Assembly: GCF_040958695.1 (NCBI RefSeq)
Contig: NZ_CP162599.1
Coordinates: 3,630,001-3,694,000, forward strand
Length of the DNA: 64,000 nt
Reading direction: 5' to 3'
Source: Ornithinibacillus sp. 4-3
GTDB lineage: Bacteria > Bacillota > Bacilli > Bacillales > Amphibacillaceae
Below the pieces are notes generated by a model. It ran no database searches and was not told the DNA's origin. It saw nothing but the letters and a program-made list of their open reading frames with translations. This document shows, piece by piece, positions 24,401-33,196 of this stretch. Within the stretch, counting starts at the first letter, position 1. Every line of letters starts with the position of its first letter. A program made the translations under genes and the position numbers.

Positions 24401-26179
24401 ATGAATACACCAAATAATGATGGGCTTTGTCCATGTGGAAGTGGAAAAACACATCATAATTGTTGCGGAGCACCAAATGTCATTGCTTTAAATCCTCAAA
24501 AATATAATGATGAACTTGAATCTATTCATGATGAGCTGATTGATTTCGCCTTGAGTAATTATGAAGAAACATTCATTCGTCAAGTAGAAGAAGGCTTACA
24601 AGATTCCATGATGGACGAAACAACAGCAGATACTTATTTCTCTGGAATTACAGCTTGGGGTATTTTTCAGATATCTGTTGCTAAAAATAAATTAACTATT
24701 TTTGATATCTTTCTAAAAAATATTAAACAAAAAAGTATTCGTAAACGTACAAGAAAAATACTCGAGGAATGGAGACAAGCACTCCCCTCTGTATATATCA
24801 TTACATCCTTAGAGGAAAATGGAATGGAGCTTCAAGATATTCAATCCAAAGAAAACTACTGGGTGCCAATTTTCGAGGATGAAAATATTCCAACTGGTGG
24901 AGTTTTAATTGGTACATTGCTCCCGTTCATTGGTTATCATCGCTTCTTCTTTTCAAGCATTGAAGCTGATGAGGATATCATGCCAAATATTGAGAAATTA
25001 TTAGCACAGTACCAGGAAGGATTTCAAACAAGCTTTCCTGATTTCCTCAATGATCTGTTAATGTTAGATACAAAATCTGGTATAGAATGGGAACATCCAG
25101 CACAAGAAGAAGTTGCCGAGCTATTAATCCAAAAGAATTTGGAAAAGGAAACAGACCCTGAATTAACGGGACTAGGAATCATGGTATGGCATCAATTCTG
25201 TTTAACCTATCATCCAAAGATTCAAAAAATTAATACCTATGCAGCTGCATTAGACTATTTTATGCAAATGTATATCGCTGATAATGATGAAGCAACTCAA
25301 AAGAAAATTGCTGAAGAGTATAGTACAACAACCGCTTCTATTTCAGCACATTATCCAAAGTTTATTGACTTATTTGAGGAAATTATAATGGCAGCTGATC
25401 TTCATAGATCTAATCAAAATGCATCTACTTCTAATCCATTTGGTAATCGAAAAGATTCACTAGAAACATCACCAAAGGAACAGGCTTTTTTACTTTTATC
25501 TCAAGCCGATCATGCTACCGGTTCAAAACGTAATAAATTAATTAAGCAAGCCCTAGCGGTTTATCCTAATTGTTTGGAAGCCTATTTAATGTTAGCTGAG
25601 TCAGCACAGTCTCTTGAGGAAAAATCTGATCTTATCCTCCAAGCAATACAGGCTGGTGAGAATGAATTAGGAACAGAATTTTTCCAAGAAAATGAGGGAG
25701 AGTTCGGGTTTCATCCTGAAGCAAAAAATTATTTGTATGCAAATGAAATCTATATGATACATCTTGCTGCTATGGGAGAGCTAGAAGATGCAATCATCCA
25801 AGGTGAAATGCTGTTGCATTTAAATAACATGGATAATCAAGGAATTCGCTATCAGCTACTAACTCTTTATTTAGAAGCAGAACAGTTTGAATATGCACAG
25901 CTATTATTAGAGAAATATGCAGAAGATGAAACTGCTAGCTTCCTTTATAATAAAGCATTGTTATCCTATCACATGAATGGTTTAACCAAAGAAACAAAGG
26001 AATTGCTCAATATCGCCAAACAACAGAATCCATATGTTGCAGACTTTTTAACAGATAGAAAAGAAGTTCCTATGGATGAGCCAGAATTTATTATGATTGG
26101 TGAAGAATCGGAAGCCATTGCATATGCACAAGATAACTATCATTTATGGATTGATGAAAAAATACTTCAAGAACTGTAA
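24401..26179 (+). CDS. SEC-C zinc-motif protein with C-terminal TPR-like helical repeats
   Basis: 592 residues. An N-terminal SEC-C motif CPCGSGKTHHNCC (residues 10-22), the zinc-binding element found at the end of SecA and in many accessory proteins, here at the extreme N-terminus. The rest is acidic and helical: residues ~30-330 are unrecognised, and ~360-560 look like tetratricopeptide-type helix pairs (LIKQALAVYPNCLEAYLMLA; LHLNNMDNQGIRYQLLTLYL). Probably a cytosolic scaffold or chaperone-like factor; no catalytic motif seen. AAAGGGGTG precedes the ATG. Monocistronic with a terminator at 26183-26219. Confidence 0.8.
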   Translation: MNTPNNDGLCPCGSGKTHHNCCGAPNVIALNPQKYNDELESIHDELIDFALSNYEETFIRQVEEGLQDSMMDETTADTYFSGITAWGIFQISVAKNKLTIFDIFLKNIKQKSIRKRTRKILEEWRQALPSVYIITSLEENGMELQDIQSKENYWVPIFEDENIPTGGVLIGTLLPFIGYHRFFFSSIEADEDIMPNIEKLLAQYQEGFQTSFPDFLNDLLMLDTKSGIEWEHPAQEEVAELLIQKNLEKETDPELTGLGIMVWHQFCLTYHPKIQKINTYAAALDYFMQMYIADNDEATQKKIAEEYSTTTASISAHYPKFIDLFEEIIMAADLHRSNQNASTSNPFGNRKDSLETSPKEQAFLLLSQADHATGSKRNKLIKQALAVYPNCLEAYLMLAESAQSLEEKSDLILQAIQAGENELGTEFFQENEGEFGFHPEAKNYLYANEIYMIHLAAMGELEDAIIQGEMLLHLNNMDNQGIRYQLLTLYLEAEQFEYAQLLLEKYAEDETASFLYNKALLSYHMNGLTKETKELLNIAKQQNPYVADFLTDRKEVPMDEPEFIMIGEESEAIAYAQDNYHLWIDEKILQEL

Positions 26180-26182
26180 TAA

Positions 26183-26219
26183 AAGAAGCTCACACTTATA
26201 CTTCTGGTGTGAGCTTCTT
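26183..26219. terminator. Bidirectional terminator, SEC-C gene / amidohydrolase gene
   Basis: Perfect 13-bp arms AAGAAGCTCACAC (26183-26195) and GTGTGAGCTTCTT (26207-26219) between two convergent genes. Confidence 0.88.
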
Positions 26220-26226
26220 CATTTCC

Positions 26227-27822
26227 CTATTTGCGATATTTCACATTACCATCAATAATGGTCATTTCAATTTCCATATCTAGTAATTCATCAGGATTAT
26301 TCATTTCAAATGGATTTGCCGAATAAACGGTCATATCTGCTAGTTTTCCTCGAGTGATTGTTCCTTTAATTGTCTGTTCATTTGTCGGGTAGGCACCCAT
26401 TTTCGTGAATAGTTTAAATGCTTCATGCATAGAAAGCTTTTCCTTTTGATTATATCCATCATGTGTTTCTCCAGGCTTCCTGCGTGTTACTGCTGCGTGA
26501 ATACCTAATAATGGGTCCACTGGTTCTACAGGCGCATCAGATCCCCCAGCACACACCACACCCATATCAATTAGCTTCTTCCAAGCATAAGAAATTTTAG
26601 TTCTCTCTTCACCAATTCGGTCCATTACCCAAGGAAAATCACCAGCAACAAAACGTGGCTGAATATCAGCAATACGATTTGGATGAACAAGACGAGGATA
26701 CAAGGACTCCTTCATAACTTGAACATGAATAAGGCGATCTGGATAAGCGACTGCTGGGAATTGATCTAATATATCTAATACATTTTCAAGTGCTTTATCT
26801 CCAATGGTATGTACTGCAATTGGCATCGATATATCACGAGAACGGCGAATAATATCATGAAGTGTTTCTAACTCATACATCGCATCTCCATAGACTCCTG
26901 GTGCATCAGAATATGGTTCTGATAATAACGCAGTACGGCGCCCCATTGCACCATCTACAAAAATTTTCACCGCACCAATTTGTAATGTTTTATTTCCATA
27001 GCCTGCATACATGCCACTTTCCTTTAAATCATTTAAAAATTCATGATTAATCAATAAATTACAACGCAAACCTAGCTGCTCACCAATTAATAATTCATCA
27101 TACACTCGGTACGTTTTTTCCAAACTACCAATCATAGCTGGATCATTCGTATGTGCACCTGTTAATCCTTTTTCCATAGCAAATTGAATTGCCTGACGCA
27201 TCGACTTTTTCAAATCCTCATATGAACGTTCAGGAATATGTTTTGTAACAATTCGAGATGCTACCTCAAGCAATAAACCAGTAGGCTGTTTTGTATTTTT
27301 ATCTAAAACAACTGTACCTCCCTCTGGAATTGCCATATTTGGATGATAATTACTAACCTCTAAAGCTTTAGAATTCACAAGTGAGGCATGTCCGCAAATT
27401 CTCGGTATGAATAACGGACAATGGGGAGCAACATGATCTAGCTCTTGAATCGTTGGGATCGTTCCATCCGTAAATAGATTCTCATCCCATCCACGACCGA
27501 CGAGCCATTCTCCTTCATTTAGTGTATTTGCTCTTGTACGAATCATTTCTAGCATCTCATGCTTTGAAGTGACACCGGTTACATCTAAATCTAAGAAATT
27601 TCCTGCAATTCCCGAGAGATGTAAATGACTATCGATTAAGCCAGGTGTTACTGTTTTACCTTCTAAATCAATTATGTCTACATCCGCACGTCCCCATTGG
27701 GTTAACATGTCTTCAGAAGATCCAAGATCAATAAAACGACCATTCTCAATAACTACTGCTTCTACTACAGGCTTTGCTTCGTCAAAAGTATAAAATTTTC
27801 CATTCGTATAAATCCTCTTCAT
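26227..27822 (-). CDS. YtcJ-like metal-dependent amidohydrolase (amidohydrolase 3 family)
   Basis: 531 residues from ATG 27822 (GAGAGGAAA upstream); an ATG at 27843 is possible but 531 agrees better with YtcJ-type proteins. Composite domain: N- and C-terminal beta-sandwich parts (KRIYTNGKFYTFDEAKPVVE; GTITRGKLADMTVYSANPFE) around a TIM barrel. Metal ligands: VTPGLIDSHLHLSG (HxH, ~60), PIAVHTIGDKALENV (His) and CAGGSDAPVEPVDPLLG (Asp). The group hydrolyses amide or related bonds of unknown natural substrates. Single gene. Confidence 0.85.
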   Translation of the reverse strand: MKRIYTNGKFYTFDEAKPVVEAVVIENGRFIDLGSSEDMLTQWGRADVDIIDLEGKTVTPGLIDSHLHLSGIAGNFLDLDVTGVTSKHEMLEMIRTRANTLNEGEWLVGRGWDENLFTDGTIPTIQELDHVAPHCPLFIPRICGHASLVNSKALEVSNYHPNMAIPEGGTVVLDKNTKQPTGLLLEVASRIVTKHIPERSYEDLKKSMRQAIQFAMEKGLTGAHTNDPAMIGSLEKTYRVYDELLIGEQLGLRCNLLINHEFLNDLKESGMYAGYGNKTLQIGAVKIFVDGAMGRRTALLSEPYSDAPGVYGDAMYELETLHDIIRRSRDISMPIAVHTIGDKALENVLDILDQFPAVAYPDRLIHVQVMKESLYPRLVHPNRIADIQPRFVAGDFPWVMDRIGEERTKISYAWKKLIDMGVVCAGGSDAPVEPVDPLLGIHAAVTRRKPGETHDGYNQKEKLSMHEAFKLFTKMGAYPTNEQTIKGTITRGKLADMTVYSANPFEMNNPDELLDMEIEMTIIDGNVKYRK

Positions 27823-28257
27823 CTTCTTCGTTTCCTCTCCCATCCCTTAGTCATTGCTTTCATTATATATTGAATTACTTGCTCTTAGTATATCATGGCC
27901 AGCTTTCACTTGTAAGCGTTTACTATAATCAAATGAAATTTACTACCCATTTTGATGATATAAGAAAAAACAAGAAAAATACTTGGTCTTTAAAATAGAA
28001 ATGTTCTTGCCATGAAGATGTCCGTTGCAGGAAATCGCTTTCTACGGGCAATGCTTCAGCTTCTTCGAAAGAATGCTCCTAACAGCGGAAGTGTATTTCT
28101 GTAGTGACCACTTCTAGCCACTTTTCGTTATACTTTCTTCTCTCTTCAAGTAAAAGAGGTGTCTTTCATTAAGGTATTTGTTACACTGTTAAGCGTAGAT
28201 ACTGTCTTTATAATCTGATATATCTATATGCCTATCTGGAAAAAAGGAGGTTATCTT
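27823..28257. other. Divergent region, amidohydrolase / mgtE, with a decayed intergenic repeat
   Basis: 435 bp. Holds a degenerate repeat copy (about 28018-28115) also seen near 61795-61880, a TATAAT at 28209-28214 without a clear -35, and the mgtE ribosome-binding site. No M-box (Mg2+ riboswitch) consensus could be recognised, although mgtE genes often carry one. Confidence 0.5.
28018..28115. repeat. Degenerate Bacillaceae-type intergenic repeat, copy 1
   Basis: Contains GCTTTCTACGGGC followed by CTTCAGCTTCTTCG; the other copy at 61795-61880 has GCTTCCATGGGC followed by CTCAGCCTCCTCG in the same orientation and spacing. I recall similar GGGC...CTCAGCCTCCTCG elements in many bacilli. Boundaries are approximate. 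Confidence 0.5.
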
Positions 28258-29625
28258 ATGTCACAAGCACCTGTTCCAATGACAGAAAACGAATTAACAA
28301 CAGCCATCATTCAAATGTTAAAGGAAGGAAAAGTGTATGAATTCCAACAGATGATTGATGAATTCCAACCTTTTGATTTAGCTCGATTGTATACGTTATT
28401 ACCAGAAAAGCATCATTATAAATATTTATTACATCTATCCATTGATCAAATAACAGATATGATTCAAGAATTAGACCAGGAACAACAGCTCGATATTATT
28501 CATAAGCTTGGTACAGAAAAGTCGACACTCATTCTTGATTTGATGGAAAATGATGATCTTGCAACCTTATTAAAGGACTTGGACCAAGAAAAAATTGATG
28601 AATTACTTTCAGAAATGAAGCAAGAGGAATCTAGTATCATTCAAAGTATGATGAACTATCCAGTAGAAACAGCTGGTCGAATCATGAACGATCGCTATGT
28701 GTGGATACCTCAACATTATACAGTCCAAGAGGCAATCGATAAATTAAAGCATTTTGCAGATCTCGCAGAATACCTAAACTATTTATATGTTATTGACGAA
28801 GAAAGACATTTACTTGGTGTTATTTCTTATAAAGATTTATTATTAAATGATCCAAATGAAACTGTTGATGAAATCATGTATACACGAATTGTAAAAGCAG
28901 ATGTATATACAGATCAAGAGGAAGTAGCAAAGATTATTACACGTTATAATTTCGTTTCCTTACCAATTACAGATGAAAATAATCAGCTGCGTGGGGTTAT
29001 TACAGTTGATGATATTTTAGATGTTATTATTAGTGAGGCAAATGAAGATATTGAAAAACTATCTGCTTCGGGTAAAGATATTACCTTCCAAACCAAGCCA
29101 TTTATTGCAGCTTATCGCCGTTTACCATGGCTGATTCTATTATTATTTATTGGACTGGTTTCTGGAAGTATTATTAGTGGATTTGAAGCAACATTAGAGC
29201 AAGTTGTCGCATTAGCTTTCTTTATGCCAATGATTGCAGGAATGACAGGAAATACCGGAACTCAGTCCCTCGCTGTAGTCGTGCGTGGATTAATAGCTGA
29301 AGATCTAGATTTCAAACAAGGATTGAAACTTATTTCCCGGGAATTAAAAGTAGGAATAATTATTGGAATTACCTGTGGAATCCTTATATCAATTATTGCT
29401 TATTTTTGGAAGGGGAGTGTTGCGCTTGGATTAATTGTCGGCTCTTCACTTCTTTTGACATTAATTATCGGTACATTAGCAGGTACAATTATTCCACTTA
29501 TTCTTTATAAATTAAAGATTGACCCTGCAATTGCATCTGGTCCATTAATTACTACAATTAATGACATCTTATCCCTACTTATTTATTTTGGTATCGCAAC
29601 TGCGTTTATTACCAAACTACTGTAA
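28258..29625 (+). CDS. mgtE: MgtE, magnesium transporter/channel
   Basis: 455 residues from ATG 28258 (AAAAGGAGG 7 nt upstream; an earlier in-frame ATG at 28228 lacks a site). Cytoplasmic helical N domain (~1-130), two CBS domains (~135-255; MNDRYVWIPQHYTVQEAID and RITRYNF-type second copy with VTVDDILDVI), a plug helix, then five membrane helices beginning near residue 285. PMIAGMTGNTGTQSLAVVVRG is the conserved pore-lining block. MgtE is a Mg2+-gated channel homodimer in the plasma membrane. The coding sequence contains a near-perfect Noc-binding 14-mer at 29332-29345. Confidence 0.95.
   Translation: MSQAPVPMTENELTTAIIQMLKEGKVYEFQQMIDEFQPFDLARLYTLLPEKHHYKYLLHLSIDQITDMIQELDQEQQLDIIHKLGTEKSTLILDLMENDDLATLLKDLDQEKIDELLSEMKQEESSIIQSMMNYPVETAGRIMNDRYVWIPQHYTVQEAIDKLKHFADLAEYLNYLYVIDEERHLLGVISYKDLLLNDPNETVDEIMYTRIVKADVYTDQEEVAKIITRYNFVSLPITDENNQLRGVITVDDILDVIISEANEDIEKLSASGKDITFQTKPFIAAYRRLPWLILLLFIGLVSGSIISGFEATLEQVVALAFFMPMIAGMTGNTGTQSLAVVVRGLIAEDLDFKQGLKLISRELKVGIIIGITCGILISIIAYFWKGSVALGLIVGSSLLLTLIIGTLAGTIIPLILYKLKIDPAIASGPLITTINDILSLLIYFGIATAFITKLL
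29332..29345. promoter_or_regulatory. Candidate Noc-binding site (NBS) inside mgtE
   Basis: ATTTCCCGGGAATT, 13 of 14 matches to the B. subtilis Noc consensus ATTTCCCGGGAAAT. A noc gene is present in this window. Confidence 0.5.
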
Positions 29626-29626
29626 A

Positions 29627-29678
29627 TTAAAACATAGGTTATAGGATTTATTTCTCCTATAACCTATGTTTTAATTTT
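29627..29678. terminator. Bidirectional terminator, mgtE / dppA
   Basis: 19-bp perfect arms (29627-29645 and 29656-29674) built around ACATAGGTTATAGG, followed by TTTTAG; it also ends the convergent dppA gene. Confidence 0.92.
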
Positions 29679-30501
29679 AGCTATACGAAACACCTGATGC
29701 TAAGCTAAGCATTACCATTAGTGCACGATAAGCTTCTGCCATATTCTTTGCTTCATAACGTACGATGGTTGAATTTTTCTCTACTTCACATCCTGGCATA
29801 ATAGCAGCACTTTCTGCTTGGCCATAGTTATTAAACTCTACTCTTAATATAGGTTTTTCTGGTGGAGTAAGTGGTTTTACGTTTTCCATATTTTGAATTG
29901 CCTCAGCAACTTTATCTTTTAAAAGTAGTTTTGCTTTTTCAGGATGCATTGTCTTTGCTGCTGAACGGGAGATTGCTTCTTTTACAGTAGCTGTTGTAAC
30001 ACCTGGAATTAATTCCTCTATTTCTCGACAAGCACAGTCATCTCCTGCAAGCATGATAACTGGTACATTATAGTATCCGGCCATATATGCATTCATACCA
30101 ATCTCACCAATTTGTACATCATTCAAAAAGATATTACGAATATATAATGTCATGGTATGACTCATTACACCTGGCTGACCAGCACGTGAATGATAGCCAG
30201 CAAAAATAGCTGCATCATAAGTAGAATCTAGAGATTGTACCATGGAAAAGGGCTTCCTACCACCTGTAATTAAAGATGCTTCTGGATGTAATTCCTCTAC
30301 TAATAAATTATTCATACTAGAGTGGCTATCATTTACGAGAATATCTTTAGCGCCATGCTGAAAAGCAGATTCAATAATTGCATTTGCCTCTTGAGTCATA
30401 ATACGACGAGAACGCTCATAATTATTCTTTGATTCTGATACAAATGATGGGTCAGGCAATCCTGTAATTCCTTCCATATCTACAGATAAAAACAATTTCA
30501 T
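29677..30501 (-). CDS. dppA: DppA-like zinc D-aminopeptidase (M55 family)
   Basis: 274 residues, equal to the family length. Metal ligands are present: Asp8 and Glu10 in SVDMEG, His near 60 in VNDSHSSMNN, His near 104 in AGYHSRAGQPGVMSH, and Glu near 133 in IGEIGMNAYMAGYY. The M55 enzyme forms a large ring and removes N-terminal D-amino acids, especially D-Ala-D-Ala peptides, helping recycle cell-wall peptides. In B. subtilis dppA heads a dipeptide transporter operon; here it stands alone, so the symbol reflects sequence, not context. Confidence 0.93.
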   Translation of the reverse strand: MKLFLSVDMEGITGLPDPSFVSESKNNYERSRRIMTQEANAIIESAFQHGAKDILVNDSHSSMNNLLVEELHPEASLITGGRKPFSMVQSLDSTYDAAIFAGYHSRAGQPGVMSHTMTLYIRNIFLNDVQIGEIGMNAYMAGYYNVPVIMLAGDDCACREIEELIPGVTTATVKEAISRSAAKTMHPEKAKLLLKDKVAEAIQNMENVKPLTPPEKPILRVEFNNYGQAESAAIMPGCEVEKNSTIVRYEAKNMAEAYRALMVMLSLASGVSYS

Positions 30502-30619
30502 TTTCTTACTCCTCTCGTTCCATCTCTAATGTAATTGAACATATAATCTCATCATAGTCTATATTTTGGAATTTATCAAATAATCTTTAAATTCATGTTT
30601 TCTTTTTAATAAATTTATT

Positions 30620-30633
30620 ATTTCCTGGGAAAT
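30620..30633. promoter_or_regulatory. Candidate Noc-binding site (NBS), intergenic
   Basis: ATTTCCTGGGAAAT, one mismatch to ATTTCCCGGGAAAT, about 120 bp upstream of dppA and 1.3 kb from the site in mgtE. Confidence 0.45.
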
Positions 30634-30680
30634 ATCGATATTAGAGCATTATATTGTCGCATTCTACTCCTTACACACAA

Positions 30681-30714
30681 AAAATCGTCGAGTAAAAAAT
30701 TTCCCGACGATTTT
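30681..30714 (-). terminator. Terminator of the ABC exporter gene
   Basis: Arms AAAATCGTCG (30681-30690) and CGACGATTTT (30705-30714), then TTTTTTG on the minus strand, about 125 bp after the exporter stop. Confidence 0.75.
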
Positions 30715-30726
30715 AGTGTTATTAGA

Positions 30727-30830
30727 ACAAAAAGCGCAGAGCGCCTGCTTAAAAACGTAAGATTGGAGTGGCGCAACCGAGATAAAGGAAACATGCTCCT
30801 TTAGGAAGAAAAACTGTTTTTTCGTCTTAC
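30727..30830. repeat. Probable intergenic repeat remnant
   Basis: GC-richer than its surroundings, with AGCGCAGAGCGCCTGCTTAA at one side and GAAACATGCTCCTTTA near the middle. I recall similar GCGCC...GAAACATGCTCC elements in intergenic DNA of bacilli, so this is called a repeat from memory; only one copy is in the window. Confidence 0.35.
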
Positions 30831-30838
30831 TAATCGAA

Positions 30839-32551
30839 TTAGCTTTGCATATTGTGTAGATTAGCAAACAGACCATTTTTTGCAACAAGTTCTTCATGTG
30901 TTCCTTCTTCTTCAATTCCATTCTTCGTAACTACCATAATACGATCTGCATTACGAATAGTTGCTAAACGGTGAGCAATAATAAGTGTTGTACGATCTTG
31001 GGCAAGTTCTGTTAGTGCTTTTTGAATAATTGATTCTGTTTCTGTATCAAGTGCCGAAGTAGCCTCATCTAAAATTAAAATTGGAGGATTCTTAAGGAAC
31101 ATACGAGCAATTGCGATACGCTGCTTCTGTCCTCCTGAAAGCTTCAGCCCTCTTTCTCCTACTTGAGTTTGATAGCCATCAGGTAAGCTTGAAATGAATT
31201 CTTCTAAATGTGCTCTACGAGCGGCCTCTTTAATTTCTGCATCAGACGCATGTAAATCTCCATATGCAATATTTTCATAAAGTGTTCCTGTAAACAAGAA
31301 AACATCTTGTTGTACAATCCCTATTTGCTTTCTTAATGAACGCTTTGTCATATCACGTAAATCTAAACCATCAATTGTAATACTACCTTTATCTACATCG
31401 TAGAATCTAGGAATTAAAGAACAGATGGTTGTCTTCCCTGCTCCGGATGGCCCAACAAAAGCGATTGTTTCGCCTGATTTTATATTAAAGCTTAAATCCT
31501 TAATTACAGGTTGTTGTGTTTTTTCATAGCTAAATGTAACATCTTGAAAAGCAATATTTCCTTCCAATGACTCTACTTCTTTAGCACCTTTTTTATCTAC
31601 AATTTCTGGTTTCTGGCTTAGCAGATTAGAAAAACGACGAAATCCTGCCATTCCCTTTGGATACAATTCTAATAAAGCACTAATTTTTTCAATTGGTTTG
31701 AAAAGTACATTTACAAATAACACAAATGCTACTAGTTCACCATACGACAATTCATCATTGAAGCTTAACCATGCTCCAACTACTAATACTAATAATGTCA
31801 TTAAACGCATCAGTAAATACATATTTGATAGTACAAGCGCCATAACACGGTATGCACCTAGTTTTGTTTTTCTTAATAGATTGTTATTTACTTGGAAACG
31901 TTCCTTTTCATAATTTTCATTTGTAAAAGATTGAACAACGCGTGACCCAGATACAGAATCTTCAATTCGAGCATTTATGTCAGCGATATTCCTATACATA
32001 TGCCTCCATGCTTTACTCATCTTAATATTACCGTATGTAATGAAGAAAATTAAAAATGGTACAGTGAATAAAATAATAAGCGCTAATTGAACATTAATAG
32101 TGAACATAATCCATAATGCACCCGTAAATGTCATAGCAGCTATAAATAAATCTTCTGGCCCATGGTGTGCCAACTCTCCTATATCAAATAAATCATTTGT
32201 TATCCGACTCATGATATGCCCTGTCTTGGTATTATCAAAGAAACGGAATGATTGCCCTTGAACATGGAAGAATAAGTCCTCACGCATATCTGTCTCGATG
32301 TTGATTCCCAATTTATGTCCCCAGTATGCAACGACATATTGTAAAAATGTACTAAATAAATAAATCAATAATAGCCCGATACTCACTTTTACAATAAGGT
32401 CCCAATCATTACCAGGAAGTAGATCATCAATAAACCACTGGACAGCAACTGGAAATGCTAGTTCTAATATCGCTACAATAACTGCACTAGTGAAATCGAT
32501 GATAAATAGTCTTCTATGTGGCCTATAATATGAGAAAAAACGACGTAACAT
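30839..32551 (-). CDS. ABC exporter, fused permease and ATPase (MsbA-like)
   Basis: 570 residues. N-terminal exporter transmembrane domain with six helices (~15-300) and a C-terminal nucleotide-binding domain: Walker A GPSGAGKTT (~363), signature LSGGQKQRIAIARMFLK, Walker B PILILDEATSALD, H-loop IIAHRLAT. Half-transporters of this type work as homo- or heterodimers exporting lipids, drugs or peptides. No partner half-transporter is adjacent, so a homodimer is more likely. Resembles B. subtilis YgaD/YfiB-class proteins; the substrate is not predictable. Confidence 0.9.
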   Translation of the reverse strand: MLRRFFSYYRPHRRLFIIDFTSAVIVAILELAFPVAVQWFIDDLLPGNDWDLIVKVSIGLLLIYLFSTFLQYVVAYWGHKLGINIETDMREDLFFHVQGQSFRFFDNTKTGHIMSRITNDLFDIGELAHHGPEDLFIAAMTFTGALWIMFTINVQLALIILFTVPFLIFFITYGNIKMSKAWRHMYRNIADINARIEDSVSGSRVVQSFTNENYEKERFQVNNNLLRKTKLGAYRVMALVLSNMYLLMRLMTLLVLVVGAWLSFNDELSYGELVAFVLFVNVLFKPIEKISALLELYPKGMAGFRRFSNLLSQKPEIVDKKGAKEVESLEGNIAFQDVTFSYEKTQQPVIKDLSFNIKSGETIAFVGPSGAGKTTICSLIPRFYDVDKGSITIDGLDLRDMTKRSLRKQIGIVQQDVFLFTGTLYENIAYGDLHASDAEIKEAARRAHLEEFISSLPDGYQTQVGERGLKLSGGQKQRIAIARMFLKNPPILILDEATSALDTETESIIQKALTELAQDRTTLIIAHRLATIRNADRIMVVTKNGIEEEGTHEELVAKNGLFANLHNMQS

Positions 32552-32719
32552 CTATTCTACCCCCTTTAATAGTGTCATTTGCGATTATAAGCATTATTGT
32601 AAATAAACGCAATATAGATGACTTAAGAATCATTATCATCTATCTATTAGGAATATTCAAATAAGAAAGTATTTTGGTAATCCCCGTTTATTATATTTAC
32701 GATATCATTTGTTGAAATT

Positions 32720-33049
32720 TTAGAGATAACCAAGTGGTTTACTAATTTCAACATACCCATAAACCTTAATCACATCATTAAATACCTCTCCTGGAACATG
32801 AATGGTACTAAGTATTTTTATAATATCATCCCTTATTTCTTCAGTTTCTGACCTTATCTCTAGCCATTCAATATTTTTGTAACCGCCACTTTTAAAATGA
32901 TAATACCATTCACCTTCCCAAGGACAAGCGTAGCCTGTTTCCATATCTTTTGTTCTCCATTGGTGATTATTGGGGTAATCATACATTGCTAACCTAATCT
33001 CTTCCCACTTTGTATCATTCATTACCTGCTGGTATTGATTATAATCCAT
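32720..33049 (-). CDS. Small orphan protein, unknown function
   Basis: 109 residues, Trp/Tyr-rich (YACPWEGEWYYHFKSGGYKN at ~40-59; NIEWLEIRSETEEIRDDI after it). GGTGA precedes the ATG. The aromatic-rich, acidic, single-domain character resembles small orphan proteins such as immunity proteins, and it might belong to a DUF6678-type family, but I do not recognise it with certainty. No toxin gene is adjacent. The codons look normal for the window, so it is probably a real gene. Confidence 0.6.
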   Translation of the reverse strand: MDYNQYQQVMNDTKWEEIRLAMYDYPNNHQWRTKDMETGYACPWEGEWYYHFKSGGYKNIEWLEIRSETEEIRDDIIKILSTIHVPGEVFNDVIKVYGYVEISKPLGYL

Positions 33050-33196
33050 TTTTTCACCACAAATTTATAATAATGTCCTTCTTCAACTAAACTGTCAGTA
33101 GTTGAAGAAAAAAATTTTAACCTTCTCATCTTCTAAAAAGGTTAAAAAATATGATTTATTAACAAAATATACCCAAAAAACATTCAAATTTCATAG

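Larger units (their letters stand above)
30502..30838. other. dppA upstream region with terminator and repeat remnant
   Basis: 337 bp. From left to right: dppA upstream sequence, a Noc-box-like 14-mer (30620-30633), the ABC-exporter terminator (30681-30714) and a repeat-like stretch (30727-30830). No gene is supported; an open frame across this area overlaps the repeat and the 3' end of the exporter gene. Confidence 0.5.

Noticed and set aside
28100..28257. Mg2+ riboswitch (M-box) upstream of mgtE
   Set aside because: The ~160 nt before the start lack the recognisable M-box core sequences and a terminator hairpin; part of the region is a repeat remnant.
30664..30921. Short minus-strand frame overlapping the ABC exporter 3' end
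   Set aside because: Crosses a terminator and a repeat remnant; no ribosome-binding site; out of frame with the exporter.
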